Shown here: positions 15,717-24,089 of the stretch, piece by piece
How the letters are laid out: each line of letters opens with the position of its first letter
Numbering within the stretch: the first letter of the stretch is position 1
Assembly (NCBI GenBank): GCA_001799635.1
Contig: MGTV01000020.1
Coordinates: 1 to 36,728, forward strand
Direction of reading: 5' to 3'
Length of the DNA stretch: 36,728 nucleotides
Source of the DNA: Elusimicrobia bacterium GWA2_62_23
GTDB taxonomy: Bacteria; Elusimicrobiota; Elusimicrobia; Elusimicrobiales; UBA9959
Position numbers and translations under genes: made by a program
Notes under the pieces: model-generated
Told to the model about the DNA's origin: nothing
Seen by the model: only the letters and a program-made list of their open reading frames with translations
The model's database searches: none

Positions 15717-16468
15717 ACTTCAACGCCGTTTACGCCCTGCTGCTGCGCGAGGCCAAGATCTTCCTGCGCGAGAAAGAACGCATCGTCTCCATCCTCATCT
15801 CGCCGCTGCTGTTCCTGTTCGTGATGGGCAAGGGCATGGCCGGCGGCCAGAGCCCCGTGCCGGGCTACACCTACCAGCAGTTCATCTTCCCGGGCATCAT
15901 GGCCATGGTGATCCTTTTCACGTCCATCACCTACGGGCTCTACATCATCTGGGACAAGCGCCTGGACTTCCTGAAGGAAGTGCTGGCCGCGCCCATCTCG
16001 CGCGCCACCCTGTTCTACGGCAAGGCCCTGGGCGGCATGCTCGGGGCGCTCATAGAGACGCTGCTCCTGGTGATGATAGGCGGGCTGTTCATCATGCCGC
16101 TGGGACCGGGCAAAATGCTGCTGTGCTTCCTGGCGGCGGTGCCGGTGTCCTTCATGATCACCAGCATGGGCCTCACCATAGGCGCCAGGATGAAGTCCAT
16201 GGAGGGTTTCGGCCTGGTAATGAGCTTTTTGACCTGGCCGCTGTTCTTCTTCAGCGGGGCGCTGTTCGACCTCGCCGGGGCGGCGCCGTACATCCGGGCG
16301 GTAAGCTACTTCGACCCGGTCACCTACGCGGTGGACCTGATGCGGATCATAATGCTGGGGCAGGGTTACTTTTCGGTCTGGACGAATCTTGGGGCTATCG
16401 CCCTGTTCTGCCTGGCCGCCGCCGCCCTCGGCGTGGCCGCCTTCGGCAAGCTGCAGCAGGAAAAATAA
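15713..16468 (+). CDS. ABC-2 type permease subunit, DrrB-like
   Basis: A 251-residue membrane protein with six predicted spans and the ABC-2 signature region (FFFSGALFDLAGAAPYIRAVSYFDPVTYAVD, residues about 178-208, shown in part as SGALFDLAG and YFDPVTYAVDLMR). It is the partner of the preceding ATPase, with a four-base overlap. It is the last gene of the forward train that starts at surE. A bidirectional hairpin follows at 16487. Confidence 0.92.
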   Translation: MNFNAVYALLLREAKIFLREKERIVSILISPLLFLFVMGKGMAGGQSPVPGYTYQQFIFPGIMAMVILFTSITYGLYIIWDKRLDFLKEVLAAPISRATLFYGKALGGMLGALIETLLLVMIGGLFIMPLGPGKMLLCFLAAVPVSFMITSMGLTIGARMKSMEGFGLVMSFLTWPLFFFSGALFDLAGAAPYIRAVSYFDPVTYAVDLMRIIMLGQGYFSVWTNLGAIALFCLAAAALGVAAFGKLQQEK

Positions 16469-16486
16469 TTATTTCTTCACGTCGGC

Positions 16487-16513
16487 AGAGGGACCCGCCC
16501 GCGGGGTCCCTCT
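16487..16513. terminator. Bidirectional terminator between convergent genes
   Basis: A perfect 10-base-pair stem (16487-16496 with 16504-16513) with loop GCCCGCG. It lies between the ABC permease (forward) and the flippase (reverse). The T-runs are weak on both sides. Confidence 0.55.
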
Positions 16514-16520
16514 CCGCCGT

Positions 16521-17963
16521 TTAAAAGACGCGTCGCAGCAGTTCCGAGGCCTTGGCCTTCTCTTCGGGCAGCAGCAGGCCGGAATACCAGGCGAGAACGG
16601 GGAAAGCGCAGAGGCAGGCGGCCTTTACCAGCAGGCCGGCCGCGCCGGCGGGCGCCAGCAGCAGGCCGGGCACGGCGCAAACTGCGGCGGCGGCGGCGGC
16701 CCAGCCCAGCCGGCCGAACTCGTAGGGCACCTGATAGAACGCGCGGCCGCGGCGGTACATCAGGACGGCCATCACCAGATAGGAGGCCAGCACGGCCCAG
16801 GCCGCGCCGTACATGCCGAAGGGGGGGATGAGCGCGAAGTTGCCGGCCACGCTCACCGCGGCGCCGGCGAGCGTCACCCCGAGGATGGCCCCGGTGCGCT
16901 TGGCGATGATGACCGGCGCCAGGAAGTTGACGTAAACGCCGTTGAGCAGGTAGGCGGCCAGCACTATGGGCACTATCCCGAGCCCGCCCCAGTAATCCGG
17001 GTGAATGAGGTTCACTCCGGAGAAGCGCAGGCGCGCCAGGTCCCCGATGAAGAAGGAGAGGGCCAGCCAGAGCCACAGGCCGCCGAGCGTGAAGTAGGTG
17101 AGCACCCGGGCGAAGACGGCCGGCGCCTCCGGGCGGTGGGAGCGCTCTATGAAGAAAGGCCGCCAGGCCTGGTCGAACATGGTGACCACCAGCATCATGA
17201 AGATGCCCAGGCGGTAATTGGCCTGGTAGACGCCCACCGAGGCCTTATCGGCCAGGTGCAGCATGATAGGCCGGTCCAGCACCTGCACGGTCATGGAGCC
17301 GAGCCCCGCGGGCAGCAGCGGCAGCGCGAAAGAAAGCAGCGCCCTGGCGGCGGAGCGGTCTATCTTCAGGCTGAGGGCGGAGAGCTCCGGCAGCAGCAGC
17401 AGGGCGGCCAGCGCCGAGGAAATGAGATTGGCCCAGAAGACGCTTTCCAGGCCGAGGCCCAGGAAGCGCAGGAACAGCACGTTCAGCCCGACGTTAAGCG
17501 CTATGGAGGCCGTGCGGATGCCGGCGAAGCGCAGCGGCCGGTGGCGCATGCGCAGGTCCGCGAAAGGGATGATGGTGAGGGTGTCGAGCAGCAGGATCCC
17601 GGCGGAGAACCAGACCAGCCGGTAGTTCTCGGCGCCTATGCCGGAGGCCCCGGCCCAGAAGGCGGGGAACAGGCAGAGCGCCGCGGTGAGCAGCAGCGTG
17701 GTGCCGGCCAGGCAGGCGAAAGCCGCCGGGAAGGCCTTTTCCCTGTCGGCGTAATGGCGCATGTAGGCCTGGTCCATGCCGTAGTGATAGACGATATTGA
17801 GGAAGGCGATGTAGGAGAAGACCGCCGCGACCACGCCGTATTCGGCCGGCACCAGGTAGTGCGTGTAGAACGGCATCAGCAGGAAATTGAGCAGGCGGGC
17901 GCCCACCGTGGAGAGGCCGTAGATGAGGGATTCCTTGCCGAGAGCCTTAAGGTCTTTGAACAT
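16521..17963 (-). CDS. Polysaccharide flippase (MATE/Wzx superfamily)
   Basis: A membrane protein of about 480 residues with 12-14 predicted spans. The start resembles O-antigen/lipid-linked sugar flippases: KESLIYGLSTVGARLLNFLL, then FYTHYLVPAEYGVV, and further on YRLGIFMMLVVTMFDQAWRPFF. It would move lipid-linked sugars across the inner membrane. The ATG at 17963 is chosen because a weak promoter at 17980-18008 would start transcription near 17973; a GTG at 17975 is the longer alternative, and neither has a good ribosome binding site. No glycosyltransferases are adjacent, so it is an isolated flippase. Confidence 0.85.
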   Translation of the reverse strand: MFKDLKALGKESLIYGLSTVGARLLNFLLMPFYTHYLVPAEYGVVAAVFSYIAFLNIVYHYGMDQAYMRHYADREKAFPAAFACLAGTTLLLTAALCLFPAFWAGASGIGAENYRLVWFSAGILLLDTLTIIPFADLRMRHRPLRFAGIRTASIALNVGLNVLFLRFLGLGLESVFWANLISSALAALLLLPELSALSLKIDRSAARALLSFALPLLPAGLGSMTVQVLDRPIMLHLADKASVGVYQANYRLGIFMMLVVTMFDQAWRPFFIERSHRPEAPAVFARVLTYFTLGGLWLWLALSFFIGDLARLRFSGVNLIHPDYWGGLGIVPIVLAAYLLNGVYVNFLAPVIIAKRTGAILGVTLAGAAVSVAGNFALIPPFGMYGAAWAVLASYLVMAVLMYRRGRAFYQVPYEFGRLGWAAAAAAVCAVPGLLLAPAGAAGLLVKAACLCAFPVLAWYSGLLLPEEKAKASELLRRVF

Positions 17964-17990
17964 TGTCGCCGCCACTGCTATTCTATCAAA

Positions 17991-18019
17991 TGACGGCCTT
18001 GGCAGAAATAAGTTATAAT
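17991..18019 (+). promoter_or_regulatory. Promoter of the FNR-like regulator gene
   Basis: A perfect TATAAT at 18014-18019, preceded at 17 bases by TGACGG (17991-17996), a weak -35. The space between the divergent starts is short, so this may be a shared control region for the flippase and the regulator. Confidence 0.45.
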
Positions 18020-18055
18020 TAAGAGGAACCCGACGTTACCGGGTGGGGGAAAGAA

Positions 18056-18775
18056 ATGGACAGATTCACCAAGAACCAGGCTCCTGACTGCGGCAGCTGC
18101 CGCTTCAAGGCCGTTTGTTTTTACAATAAGCTCGATCCGCAGGCCCAGAAGGCCTGGAACGGGCTGAAGCTCGGCCGCAAGTTCGCCGACGAGGAAGGTA
18201 TCTACACCGAATTCCAGCAGCCGCTGGGCGTGTACACCGTCTGCAAGGGCCGCGCCAAGGTGTTCTCCACCGACGCCAAGGGCCAGCAGATGATCACCTG
18301 GATCCGCCATCCCGGCGAGACCTTCGGCCACATCGCGCTCTTCTCCGAGAACGACTATTTCTGCAACAGCCGCGCCATGGGCGACACCATCCTCTCCTTC
18401 GTGGACAAGAAGAGCCTGGAGCATTTCCTCAACGAGCACCCGAAGACCTACAAGCTCTTCCTGCACAAGGTGGCCACGGAGATGCGCGGCCTGCAGCTCA
18501 AGCTCAAGGACACCGCCTACAAGCCGGCCAGGTCCAAGGTGGCCCGGGCCCTCATCAACGCCATTTCCTACAAGTCCAAGGACACCTCCGCTCCCGCCAT
18601 CCACGGGCTCAAGCGCACCGAGATCGCGGAGATCACCGGCCTGGCGCTGGAGACCGTGGTCCGCACGCTGGCCGAACTGGAGAAGCGCAGCATCATAAAG
18701 CGCGAGACCAAGGCCATCAAGATCCTGGATTACCCCACGCTGCTGCGCGTGGCCGACCCGCACGCCAAGAAGTAG
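18056..18775 (+). CDS. Crp/Fnr family regulator with FNR-type cysteine cluster
   Basis: A 239-residue transcription factor: cyclic-nucleotide-binding-like beta-roll (about 45-125), dimer helix (about 130-150) and C-terminal winged HTH (about 183-222, LKRTEIAEITGLALETVVRT). The N-terminus has CGSCRFKAVC, placing C12, C15 and C21 in the C-x2-C-x5-C spacing of E. coli FNR. A further cysteine at C103 could be the fourth ligand. This suggests a [4Fe-4S] oxygen or NO sensor, though the ligand is inferred. GGGGGAAAG lies ahead of the ATG. It is transcribed alone and ends in a strong hairpin. Confidence 0.9.
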   Translation: MDRFTKNQAPDCGSCRFKAVCFYNKLDPQAQKAWNGLKLGRKFADEEGIYTEFQQPLGVYTVCKGRAKVFSTDAKGQQMITWIRHPGETFGHIALFSENDYFCNSRAMGDTILSFVDKKSLEHFLNEHPKTYKLFLHKVATEMRGLQLKLKDTAYKPARSKVARALINAISYKSKDTSAPAIHGLKRTEIAEITGLALETVVRTLAELEKRSIIKRETKAIKILDYPTLLRVADPHAKK

Positions 18776-18788
18776 GCCGGCGCGCTAA

Positions 18789-18832
18789 AAAGAAGAAGGG
18801 GCGGCTTTTAAGCCGCCCCTTCTTCTTTGCTT
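18789..18832. terminator. Strong bidirectional terminator
   Basis: A perfect 18-base-pair stem (18789-18806 with 18811-18828) with loop TTTA and A/T-rich outer ends. It serves the FNR-like gene on one strand and the long upp-deoA-punA-rpsP operon on the other. Confidence 0.85.
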
Positions 18833-18841
18833 TAGGCCGGT

Positions 18842-19468
18842 TCAGTTGGTGCCGAACATCCTGTCGCCGGCGTCGCCCAGGCCGGGGACTATGTACCCGT
18901 CGGAGTTCAGGCGCTCGTCCACCGTCCCCACGTAGATGGGCATTTCGGGATGGGCGGCGGCCAGGCGCCGCAGGCCCTCCTTGGACGCGAGCATGCAGAT
19001 GAAGCAGATGTTCTTCGCGCCGCGGCTCTTCATGATCTCCACGGCTTCCACCGCGGAGCCGCCGGTAGCGAGCATGGGGTCGGCGATCACCACCAGACTG
19101 TCCGAAACCTTCTCCGGCAGGCGCACGTAATACTTCACGGGCTTGAGCGTTTCCTCGTCGCGGTAAATGCCTATGTGGGCCAGCCGCGCCTCGGGGTACA
19201 GCTTTATCAGGCCGTCCACCATGCCCAGGCCGGCGCGCAGGATGGCCACGAAAACCAGGTCGTGGGCCAGGCGCAGGCAGTCGGCCGTGCCCACCGGGGT
19301 GCGGACCTTGGCGGGCTTCACCTTGGCGTGCGCGAAGGCGTCGTAGGCCAGGAACATGCTGAGCTCGCCCATCAGGCGGCGGAAGTCGGCGACGTTGGTG
19401 CGCTTGTCCCGCAGCTTCGCGATCTTATCCAAAACCAGCGGGTGCTTGGAAACGTGGACGTTCTTCAT
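18842..19468 (-). CDS. upp: Uracil phosphoribosyltransferase
   Basis: Makes UMP from uracil and PRPP in pyrimidine salvage. Family motifs are VFVAILRAGLGMVDG, HIGIYRDEETLKPVKYY, the PRPP loop VIADPMLATGGSAVEA and the C-terminal VPGLGDAGDRMFGT. The length of 208 is exactly typical. AAGGAG lies before the ATG. It is the last gene of the nine-gene reverse-strand train, directly behind the nucleoside phosphorylases that release free bases. Confidence 0.97.
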   Translation of the reverse strand: MKNVHVSKHPLVLDKIAKLRDKRTNVADFRRLMGELSMFLAYDAFAHAKVKPAKVRTPVGTADCLRLAHDLVFVAILRAGLGMVDGLIKLYPEARLAHIGIYRDEETLKPVKYYVRLPEKVSDSLVVIADPMLATGGSAVEAVEIMKSRGAKNICFICMLASKEGLRRLAAAHPEMPIYVGTVDERLNSDGYIVPGLGDAGDRMFGTN

Positions 19469-19486
19469 TCCCGTGTTCTCCTTGGG

Positions 19487-20797
19487 CTACTTTATTATCT
19501 CGCGGATGAGCGGCTCTTTGCGCGGGGCCCGGGGCCCGTAGGCGAGCGAGCTCTCGAACATCTTCACGCCGTCGGCGAGCTTCTGCGCGGAGGAGGCGTA
19601 GGCCGCGGCTATCACGTCGCCGGGCTTCACGCGGTCGCCGGGCTTCTTCTCCAGGATGAAGCCCGCCCCGAAATCCACGGCGTCCTCGGCCTTGGCCCGG
19701 CCGCCGCCCAGCGCCACGCTGGCGAAGCCCACCGTGCGGGCCTCCATGGCGGTGAGGAAACCGGCCTTCTTCGCCTTTATCAGGCGGGAAAGTCTGGCCT
19801 TAGGCATGAAGCGGTCCGGGTCGCCGACTACGCGGACGTCGCCGCCCTGCCACTTCACCATCAGGCGGTACTTCTCCAGGGCGCTGCCGTCGGCTATCGC
19901 CCGGCGGGCCTTCTCCTCGCCCTCTTCGGCCGTGCGGGCCTTGCCGCCCAGGTGGATCATCCACCCGGAGAGCACTTCCAGGACCTTCATGAAATCCTCC
20001 GGGCCTTTCTCGCCGGCGAGGATCTTTATGGACTGCGAAGTCTCGATGCCGTTGCCGATGGCCAGGCCCAGGGGCTCGTTCATGGCGGTCATCACGGCCA
20101 CGCAGCGGATGCCGAGCAGCTTGGCGGTGCGCATCAGCGCCACGGCCAGTTCGCGGCTCTTCCTGAAATCCTTCAGGAAGGCGCCGGAGCCGTACTTCAC
20201 GTCCATCACCAGGCCGGTGATGTCCTCGGCGTATTTCTTGGAAAGGATGCTGGCCACTATCAGCGGCAGGGCCTCCACGGTGCAGGAGGCGTCGCGCAGG
20301 GCGTAAAGTTTCTTGTCGCTCGGCGCCAGCTCCGCCGTCTGGCCGAACATGGAGAGGCCGGTGGCCTTGAGCTGCTTCACTATATAGGAGGGCTCCAGGC
20401 GCACCTTGAAGCCTTTCATGGCCTCGAGCTTGTCCAGGGTGCCGCCGGTGTGACCCAGGCCGCGGCCGCTCATCATGGGCACCACCACGCCGCAGGCCGC
20501 CACCACGGGGGCCAGCGCTATGGAGACGCCGTCGCCTACGCCGCCCGTGGAATGCTTGTCCACCTTGCGGCCCTTGATGGAGGAAAGGTCCAGCTTCTTG
20601 CCGGAGTGGGCCATGGCCCTGGTAAAGGCGGCGGTCTCGGCGGGGGTGAGCCCGTTGAGGAAGGCCGCCATCAGCCAGGAGGAAAGCTGGTAATCCGGGA
20701 TGGAGCCGTCGGCGGCGCCCATGGCTATGAATTCCAGTTCGGCCGGGGTCAGCTCCAGGGCGGAACGTTTCTTGAGCAGCAGGTCCAGCATTCTCAT
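19487..20797 (-). CDS. deoA: Thymidine / pyrimidine-nucleoside phosphorylase
   Basis: Splits thymidine, and possibly uridine, with phosphate into base and pentose-1-phosphate. Motifs are MGAADGSIPDYQLSSWLMA, the phosphate-site KHSTGGVGDGVS and MSGRGLGHTGGTLDK, with VMDVKYGSGAF and ADGSALEK. The length of 436 is typical. It starts three bases after the purine-nucleoside phosphorylase stop, with AAGGAAT as ribosome binding site. The family cannot be split into DeoA or Pdp by eye. The upp gene downstream uses the uracil produced. Confidence 0.93.
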   Translation of the reverse strand: MRMLDLLLKKRSALELTPAELEFIAMGAADGSIPDYQLSSWLMAAFLNGLTPAETAAFTRAMAHSGKKLDLSSIKGRKVDKHSTGGVGDGVSIALAPVVAACGVVVPMMSGRGLGHTGGTLDKLEAMKGFKVRLEPSYIVKQLKATGLSMFGQTAELAPSDKKLYALRDASCTVEALPLIVASILSKKYAEDITGLVMDVKYGSGAFLKDFRKSRELAVALMRTAKLLGIRCVAVMTAMNEPLGLAIGNGIETSQSIKILAGEKGPEDFMKVLEVLSGWMIHLGGKARTAEEGEEKARRAIADGSALEKYRLMVKWQGGDVRVVGDPDRFMPKARLSRLIKAKKAGFLTAMEARTVGFASVALGGGRAKAEDAVDFGAGFILEKKPGDRVKPGDVIAAAYASSAQKLADGVKMFESSLAYGPRAPRKEPLIREIIK

Positions 20798-20799
20798 GG

Positions 20800-21642
20800 T
20801 TATTCCTTTATCGCCTTGGACTTGAGCAGCCCTTCCAGGATCTGCTGCAGCTTGCCGGACACCTTTTCGCCGAGCTCCAGCACTTCCTTGTGGGTCAGCA
20901 CCTTCTTGGAGATGCCGCTGCAGAAATTGGAGACCCAGCAGAGGCCGGCCACGCGCAGCTTGAGCTGGCGGGCGGTGATGGTCTCGGGGACCACGCTCAT
21001 GCCGGCGATGTCGCCGCCGAGCAGGCGGTAAACCTTCACCTCCGCCGGGGTTTCATAGGAAGGCCCGGTGACGGCGGTGTAAACGCCTTCCACGGCGCGC
21101 ACGCGCGCCTTGCGGGCCAGTTTAACGGCCTCCCGGCGCAGCGCCTTGTCGTAAGGGTCGTTCATGTCGGGGAACATCTCGCCGAAGGCTTCGTGGTAGT
21201 TGCCCATCAGCGGGTTGGAGCCCATGAGGTTGATATGGTCTTTGAGGATCACCAGCTGGCCGGGCTTCAGGCCCGGCTTGAGCGAGCCCACGGCGGCCGT
21301 GAGCAGCAGGTTCTTCACGCCGAGCGCGCGCAGCACGCGGATAGGGAAAGCGATGAAGGAAATGGGGCGCCCCTCGTAGTAATGGAAGCGCCCTTTCATC
21401 ATCACCACGTCGTGGCCGCCCATCCGCCCGAACACGAGCTCGCCGGCGTGGCCCTTGACGGTGGTGGCGGGGAAACCGGGGATGTCCTTGTAGGACACGG
21501 CCACGCGGTCCTCCAGGCGGGGCAGCGCGCCGCCCAGGCCCGAACCGGCGATGATCGCCGTGTCCGGCTTGAAGCCGGCGGCCAGTTTTTTAAGCCAGGC
21601 GGCCGTCTTTTCCACCTGCAGCAGTATTTCGGAAGATTCCAT
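20800..21642 (-). CDS. punA: Purine-nucleoside phosphorylase (trimeric, PNP/MTAP type)
   Basis: Phosphorolysis of purine nucleosides to base and ribose-1-phosphate. Recognisable parts are IAGSGLGG (phosphate site), PGFPATTVKGHAGELVFG, GRFHYYEGRP, LTAAVGSLKPGLKPGQLV, DHINLMGSNPL and GDIAGMSVVPETITAR. In this signature the residue usually seen as M-S-T reads MSVVPE. The length of 280 fits the trimeric class. AAGGAG precedes the ATG. It sits between yraN and deoA in the reverse operon and works with deoA and upp in nucleoside salvage. Confidence 0.93.
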   Translation of the reverse strand: MESSEILLQVEKTAAWLKKLAAGFKPDTAIIAGSGLGGALPRLEDRVAVSYKDIPGFPATTVKGHAGELVFGRMGGHDVVMMKGRFHYYEGRPISFIAFPIRVLRALGVKNLLLTAAVGSLKPGLKPGQLVILKDHINLMGSNPLMGNYHEAFGEMFPDMNDPYDKALRREAVKLARKARVRAVEGVYTAVTGPSYETPAEVKVYRLLGGDIAGMSVVPETITARQLKLRVAGLCWVSNFCSGISKKVLTHKEVLELGEKVSGKLQQILEGLLKSKAIKE

Positions 21643-21668
21643 GTTGTCTCCTTAAGGCTGGGGCCCGG

Positions 21669-22025
21669 TCAGAAACCGGCCCCGCCCGCGTCGAAAGCGC
21701 CTTCTATGTGTTCCGGCTCGCGGCCGGGGACTATGCCTATCACGTCGAAGCGGAAACTCTCCGCTTCAGGCCGGCGGGCCTTCAGGTAAGCCTGCGCCGC
21801 CTTGATTATCTTGACCTGCTTGGAGCGGGTCACGCTCTCCGCCGGCGTGCCGTAGCCGCGATCGGCCCGGGCCCGGACTTCCACGAAAGCTACCAGCCCT
21901 TCTTTCTGCGCCACTATGTCCAGCTCGCCCATGGGACAGGCCCAGTTGCGGTCCAGGATCCGGAAGCCGGCCGCCTCCAGGAAAGCCGCCGCCTGCGCCT
22001 CGTACGCGGCGCCCTTAGTGTTCAC
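21669..22025 (-). CDS. yraN: YraN/UPF0102 family nuclease-like protein
   Basis: A small endonuclease-fold protein of about 118 residues. Visible motifs are NTKGAAYEAQAAAFLEAAGFRILDRNW, GELDIVAQKEGLVAFVEVRAR (the D-x-E-x-K-like core, with R in place of the common lysine) and SKQVKIIKAAQAYL. The GTG at 22025 is preferred because it overlaps the rnhB stop as GTGA and starts exactly where the family begins; a longer frame upstream lies inside rnhB. yraN next to rnhB and rplS is a common arrangement. Biochemical role still undefined. Confidence 0.88.
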   Translation of the reverse strand: MNTKGAAYEAQAAAFLEAAGFRILDRNWACPMGELDIVAQKEGLVAFVEVRARADRGYGTPAESVTRSKQVKIIKAAQAYLKARRPEAESFRFDVIGIVPGREPEHIEGAFDAGGAGF

Positions 22026-22672
22026 CGGGGCGCTCCGGCCGCCGCCCTCACCGGGGCGAAACTCCGGCGGTGTTCGGCACACGGCCCCAGGGCGCGCAGC
22101 GCCTGCAGATGCGCCGCCGTGCCGTAGCCTTTGTGGCCGCCCAGGCCGTAGCCCGGGTACCTGCGCTCCAGCACCTGCAGCCAGCGGTCGCGCAGCACCT
22201 TGGCGAAGATGCTGGCCGCGGCTATGGAAAGGGATCTGGCGTCGCCGTCTATCACGGGCTCCTGGGCGCAGTCGGCCAGGCGCTTTATGCGGTGGGGCCC
22301 GTCCACCAGCAGCAAGGCGCCGCGCGCGTCGGCGCCGGTGGAAAGCAAGAGCCGCCTCACGGCGGCGCCCATGGCGTTGAAAGTGGCTTCCAGGATATTC
22401 ACCCGGTCTATCTCCGCGGCGGAGGCGTAGCCGAAGCCGAAGCGCACGCCGGAATCGAGCATGAGGAGAAAGGCCTTCTCACGGCGGGCCGGGGAAAGTT
22501 TTTTACTGTCGTTTACCAGGGGGGAGATCAGCGGTACCGCTTCGGCGGGGATCCAGGCGGCGCAGGCGGTAACGGGACCGGCCAAAGGGCCGCGCCCGGC
22601 TTCGTCCACGCCCGCAAGGAAAGCCGGCTTTCTGGTTTCAAGGACCGCTGAGTCGAATGCTCTGAGGGGCAC
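22022..22672 (-). CDS. rnhB: Ribonuclease HII
   Basis: Cleaves the RNA strand of RNA-DNA hybrids and nicks at misincorporated ribonucleotides. Signature GVDEAGRGPLAGPV near residue 20 supplies the first acidic pair. LLVDGPHRI and DGDARSLSIAAASIFAKVLRD supply the rest of the site, and GYGLGGHKGYGTAAH is the family's C-terminal motif. The start codon is GTG. Its stop overlaps yraN. It lies 50 bases after rplS, with a hairpin in the gap. Confidence 0.95.
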   Translation of the reverse strand: MPLRAFDSAVLETRKPAFLAGVDEAGRGPLAGPVTACAAWIPAEAVPLISPLVNDSKKLSPARREKAFLLMLDSGVRFGFGYASAAEIDRVNILEATFNAMGAAVRRLLLSTGADARGALLLVDGPHRIKRLADCAQEPVIDGDARSLSIAAASIFAKVLRDRWLQVLERRYPGYGLGGHKGYGTAAHLQALRALGPCAEHRRSFAPVRAAAGAPR

Positions 22673-22687
22673 GGTTAATCCTGCCTG

Positions 22688-22711
22688 CCCCGGCGCCGAA
22701 GGGCGCCGGGG
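22688..22711 (-). promoter_or_regulatory. Intercistronic hairpin between rplS and rnhB
   Basis: A perfect 10-base-pair G+C stem (22688-22697 with 22702-22711) with a GAAG tetraloop. No T-run follows on the reverse strand, so it more likely stabilises the ribosomal-protein mRNA or tunes readthrough than stops it completely. Confidence 0.5.
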
Positions 22712-22722
22712 ACCAGGCCGGC

Positions 22723-23109
22723 TTATTTACCGGCGGGCTCGGCCTTGGGGGCTGCCGCGGCGGCCGTATCCTGCTGTTCTACTTCCTCGAGCCTGGCGGC
22801 CTTGCCGGACAGGGCGCGGAGGTAATAGATCTTGGAGCGGCGGACCTTGCCGGTCTTCACCACTTCGATCTTCTCTATGCGGGGGGAGTGCAGGGGGAAC
22901 ACGCGTTCCACGCCCACGCCGTAGGAGATCTTGCGCACGGTGAAGCTCTCGGAAATACCGCTGCCGCGGCGGGAGATCACCACGCCGTCGAAGATCTGGA
23001 TGCGCTCGCTGTCGCCTTCCACCACTTTGGTGTAGACTTTCACGGAGTCGCCGGACTGGAAATTGAACTTCTCGTTCTTGATGCCCAGATGGTTAGCGAT
23101 GTTATTCAT
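22723..23109 (-). CDS. rplS: Large-subunit ribosomal protein bL19
   Basis: A 50S protein at the subunit interface. The core (residues about 15-115) is standard: [63 protein letters not shown] and [10 protein letters not shown] short Ala/Glu/Lys-rich C-terminal tail ([18 protein letters not shown]) goes beyond the usual length. AGGAGG precedes the ATG. Confidence 0.98.
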   Translation of the reverse strand: MNNIANHLGIKNEKFNFQSGDSVKVYTKVVEGDSERIQIFDGVVISRRGSGISESFTVRKISYGVGVERVFPLHSPRIEKIEVVKTGKVRRSKIYYLRALSGKAARLEEVEQQDTAAAAAPKAEPAGK

Positions 23110-23136
23110 ACTGCCTCCTAGTTAGTTGAAACAAAT

Positions 23137-23838
23137 CTATTTGCCTTTCTTCTTCGCGGCCGCCGGTTTCGGGGGCCGGGCCAGGTCGGGCCTGTGTTTG
23201 CCGGTCAGCTCCGCGGCCTGCTTCCCGCGCCACTCGGCGATCAGCTTATGGTTGCCGCTCACCAGTGCCGCCGGGACTTCGCTGCCGCGCCAGACCGCCG
23301 GCCTGGTGTAGTGCGGGGCCTCCAGCAGGCCGTCCGTAAAGGTCTCGTTCACGGTGGCGTCGCCCTTCCTCAGGACCCCGGGGATCAGGCGCGTCACCGC
23401 GTCTATCACCGCCACCGCGGCCGGTTCGCCGCCGGTGAGCACGTAGTCGCCGATGGAGAGCTGCAGGTCGGCCAGCGGGGTAACGCGCTCGTCTATGCCT
23501 TCGTAGTGGCCGCAGATAAAGACCAGGTGCTTCTTCTTCGCGAGTTCGAGGGCGGCCGCCTGGTCGAACTTGCGCCCTTTCGGGGTCAGCAGGATCACGA
23601 ACGAGTTCTTCTTGCGGACCTTCTTAAGGGCCCGGTACACCGGCTCCGCCATCATCACCATCCCGGTGCCGCCGCCGTAGGGTTTATCGTCCACGGTGCG
23701 GTGCCGGTCCTCGGTGAAGTCACGCGGGTTAACGAAACCCAGCTCGAGGAAGCCCTCGGCGCGCGCGCGGCCCACTATGCTCTCCGACAGCGGGGCGTCT
23801 ATCATCCCCGGGAAAAGCGTGACCGCGTCCACGCGCAT
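23137..23838 (-). CDS. trmD: tRNA (guanine-N1-)-methyltransferase
   Basis: Methylates G37 of tRNAs reading CUN, CCN and CGG, using SAM in the trefoil-knot fold. Motifs are VDAVTLFPGMI, DDKPYGGGTGMVMMAEP, FICGHYEGIDERV, IGDYVLTGGEPAA and LLEAPHYTRPAVWRG. An ATG at 23838 with AAGGG is chosen over an in-frame TTG two codons earlier. It follows khpA directly: rimM, which usually lies between them, is absent. The C-terminal Lys/Ala-rich tail is unremarkable. Confidence 0.97.
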   Translation of the reverse strand: MRVDAVTLFPGMIDAPLSESIVGRARAEGFLELGFVNPRDFTEDRHRTVDDKPYGGGTGMVMMAEPVYRALKKVRKKNSFVILLTPKGRKFDQAAALELAKKKHLVFICGHYEGIDERVTPLADLQLSIGDYVLTGGEPAAVAVIDAVTRLIPGVLRKGDATVNETFTDGLLEAPHYTRPAVWRGSEVPAALVSGNHKLIAEWRGKQAAELTGKHRPDLARPPKPAAAKKKGK

Positions 23839-23850
23839 GTTCAAAGACCC

Positions 23851-24078
23851 TTAATCTATGTCCAGGTAGACTTTCTTGTTCTGCCTGGCGGCGGCGGTCT
23901 GCAGCACGGTGCGGATGGATTTCACCACGCGCCCTTCCTTGCCTATGACCTTGCCGCGGTCGGACGACGCCACTTCGAGCTTGAAGCGGACGATGTCGCC
24001 GTCCTCGGAGACGCCTATCTTCACGGCCTGCGGGTTCTCCACCAGCGAGCCGATGATATACATCAGTGCGTCTTTCAT
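23851..24078 (-). CDS. khpA: KH-domain RNA-binding protein KhpA
   Basis: A 75-residue single KH domain protein that binds RNA, usually as a dimer or with KhpB. The GKVIGKEGRVVKSIRTVLQ motif carries the GxxG loop (G-K-E-G). The N-terminal MKDALMYIIGSLVENPQAVKI fits the family. Its place between rpsP and trmD is conserved across bacteria. It starts 11 bases after rpsP. Confidence 0.93.
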   Translation of the reverse strand: MKDALMYIIGSLVENPQAVKIGVSEDGDIVRFKLEVASSDRGKVIGKEGRVVKSIRTVLQTAAARQNKKVYLDID

Positions 24079-24089
24079 GGGGCGCCCCG

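Noticed and set aside
16389..17993. A 534-codon forward frame
   Set aside because: Antisense to the flippase; repetitive Gly/Gln/Arg composition typical of shadow frames.
18950..21031. A 693-codon forward frame
   Set aside because: Antisense to upp and deoA, whose family motifs are complete.
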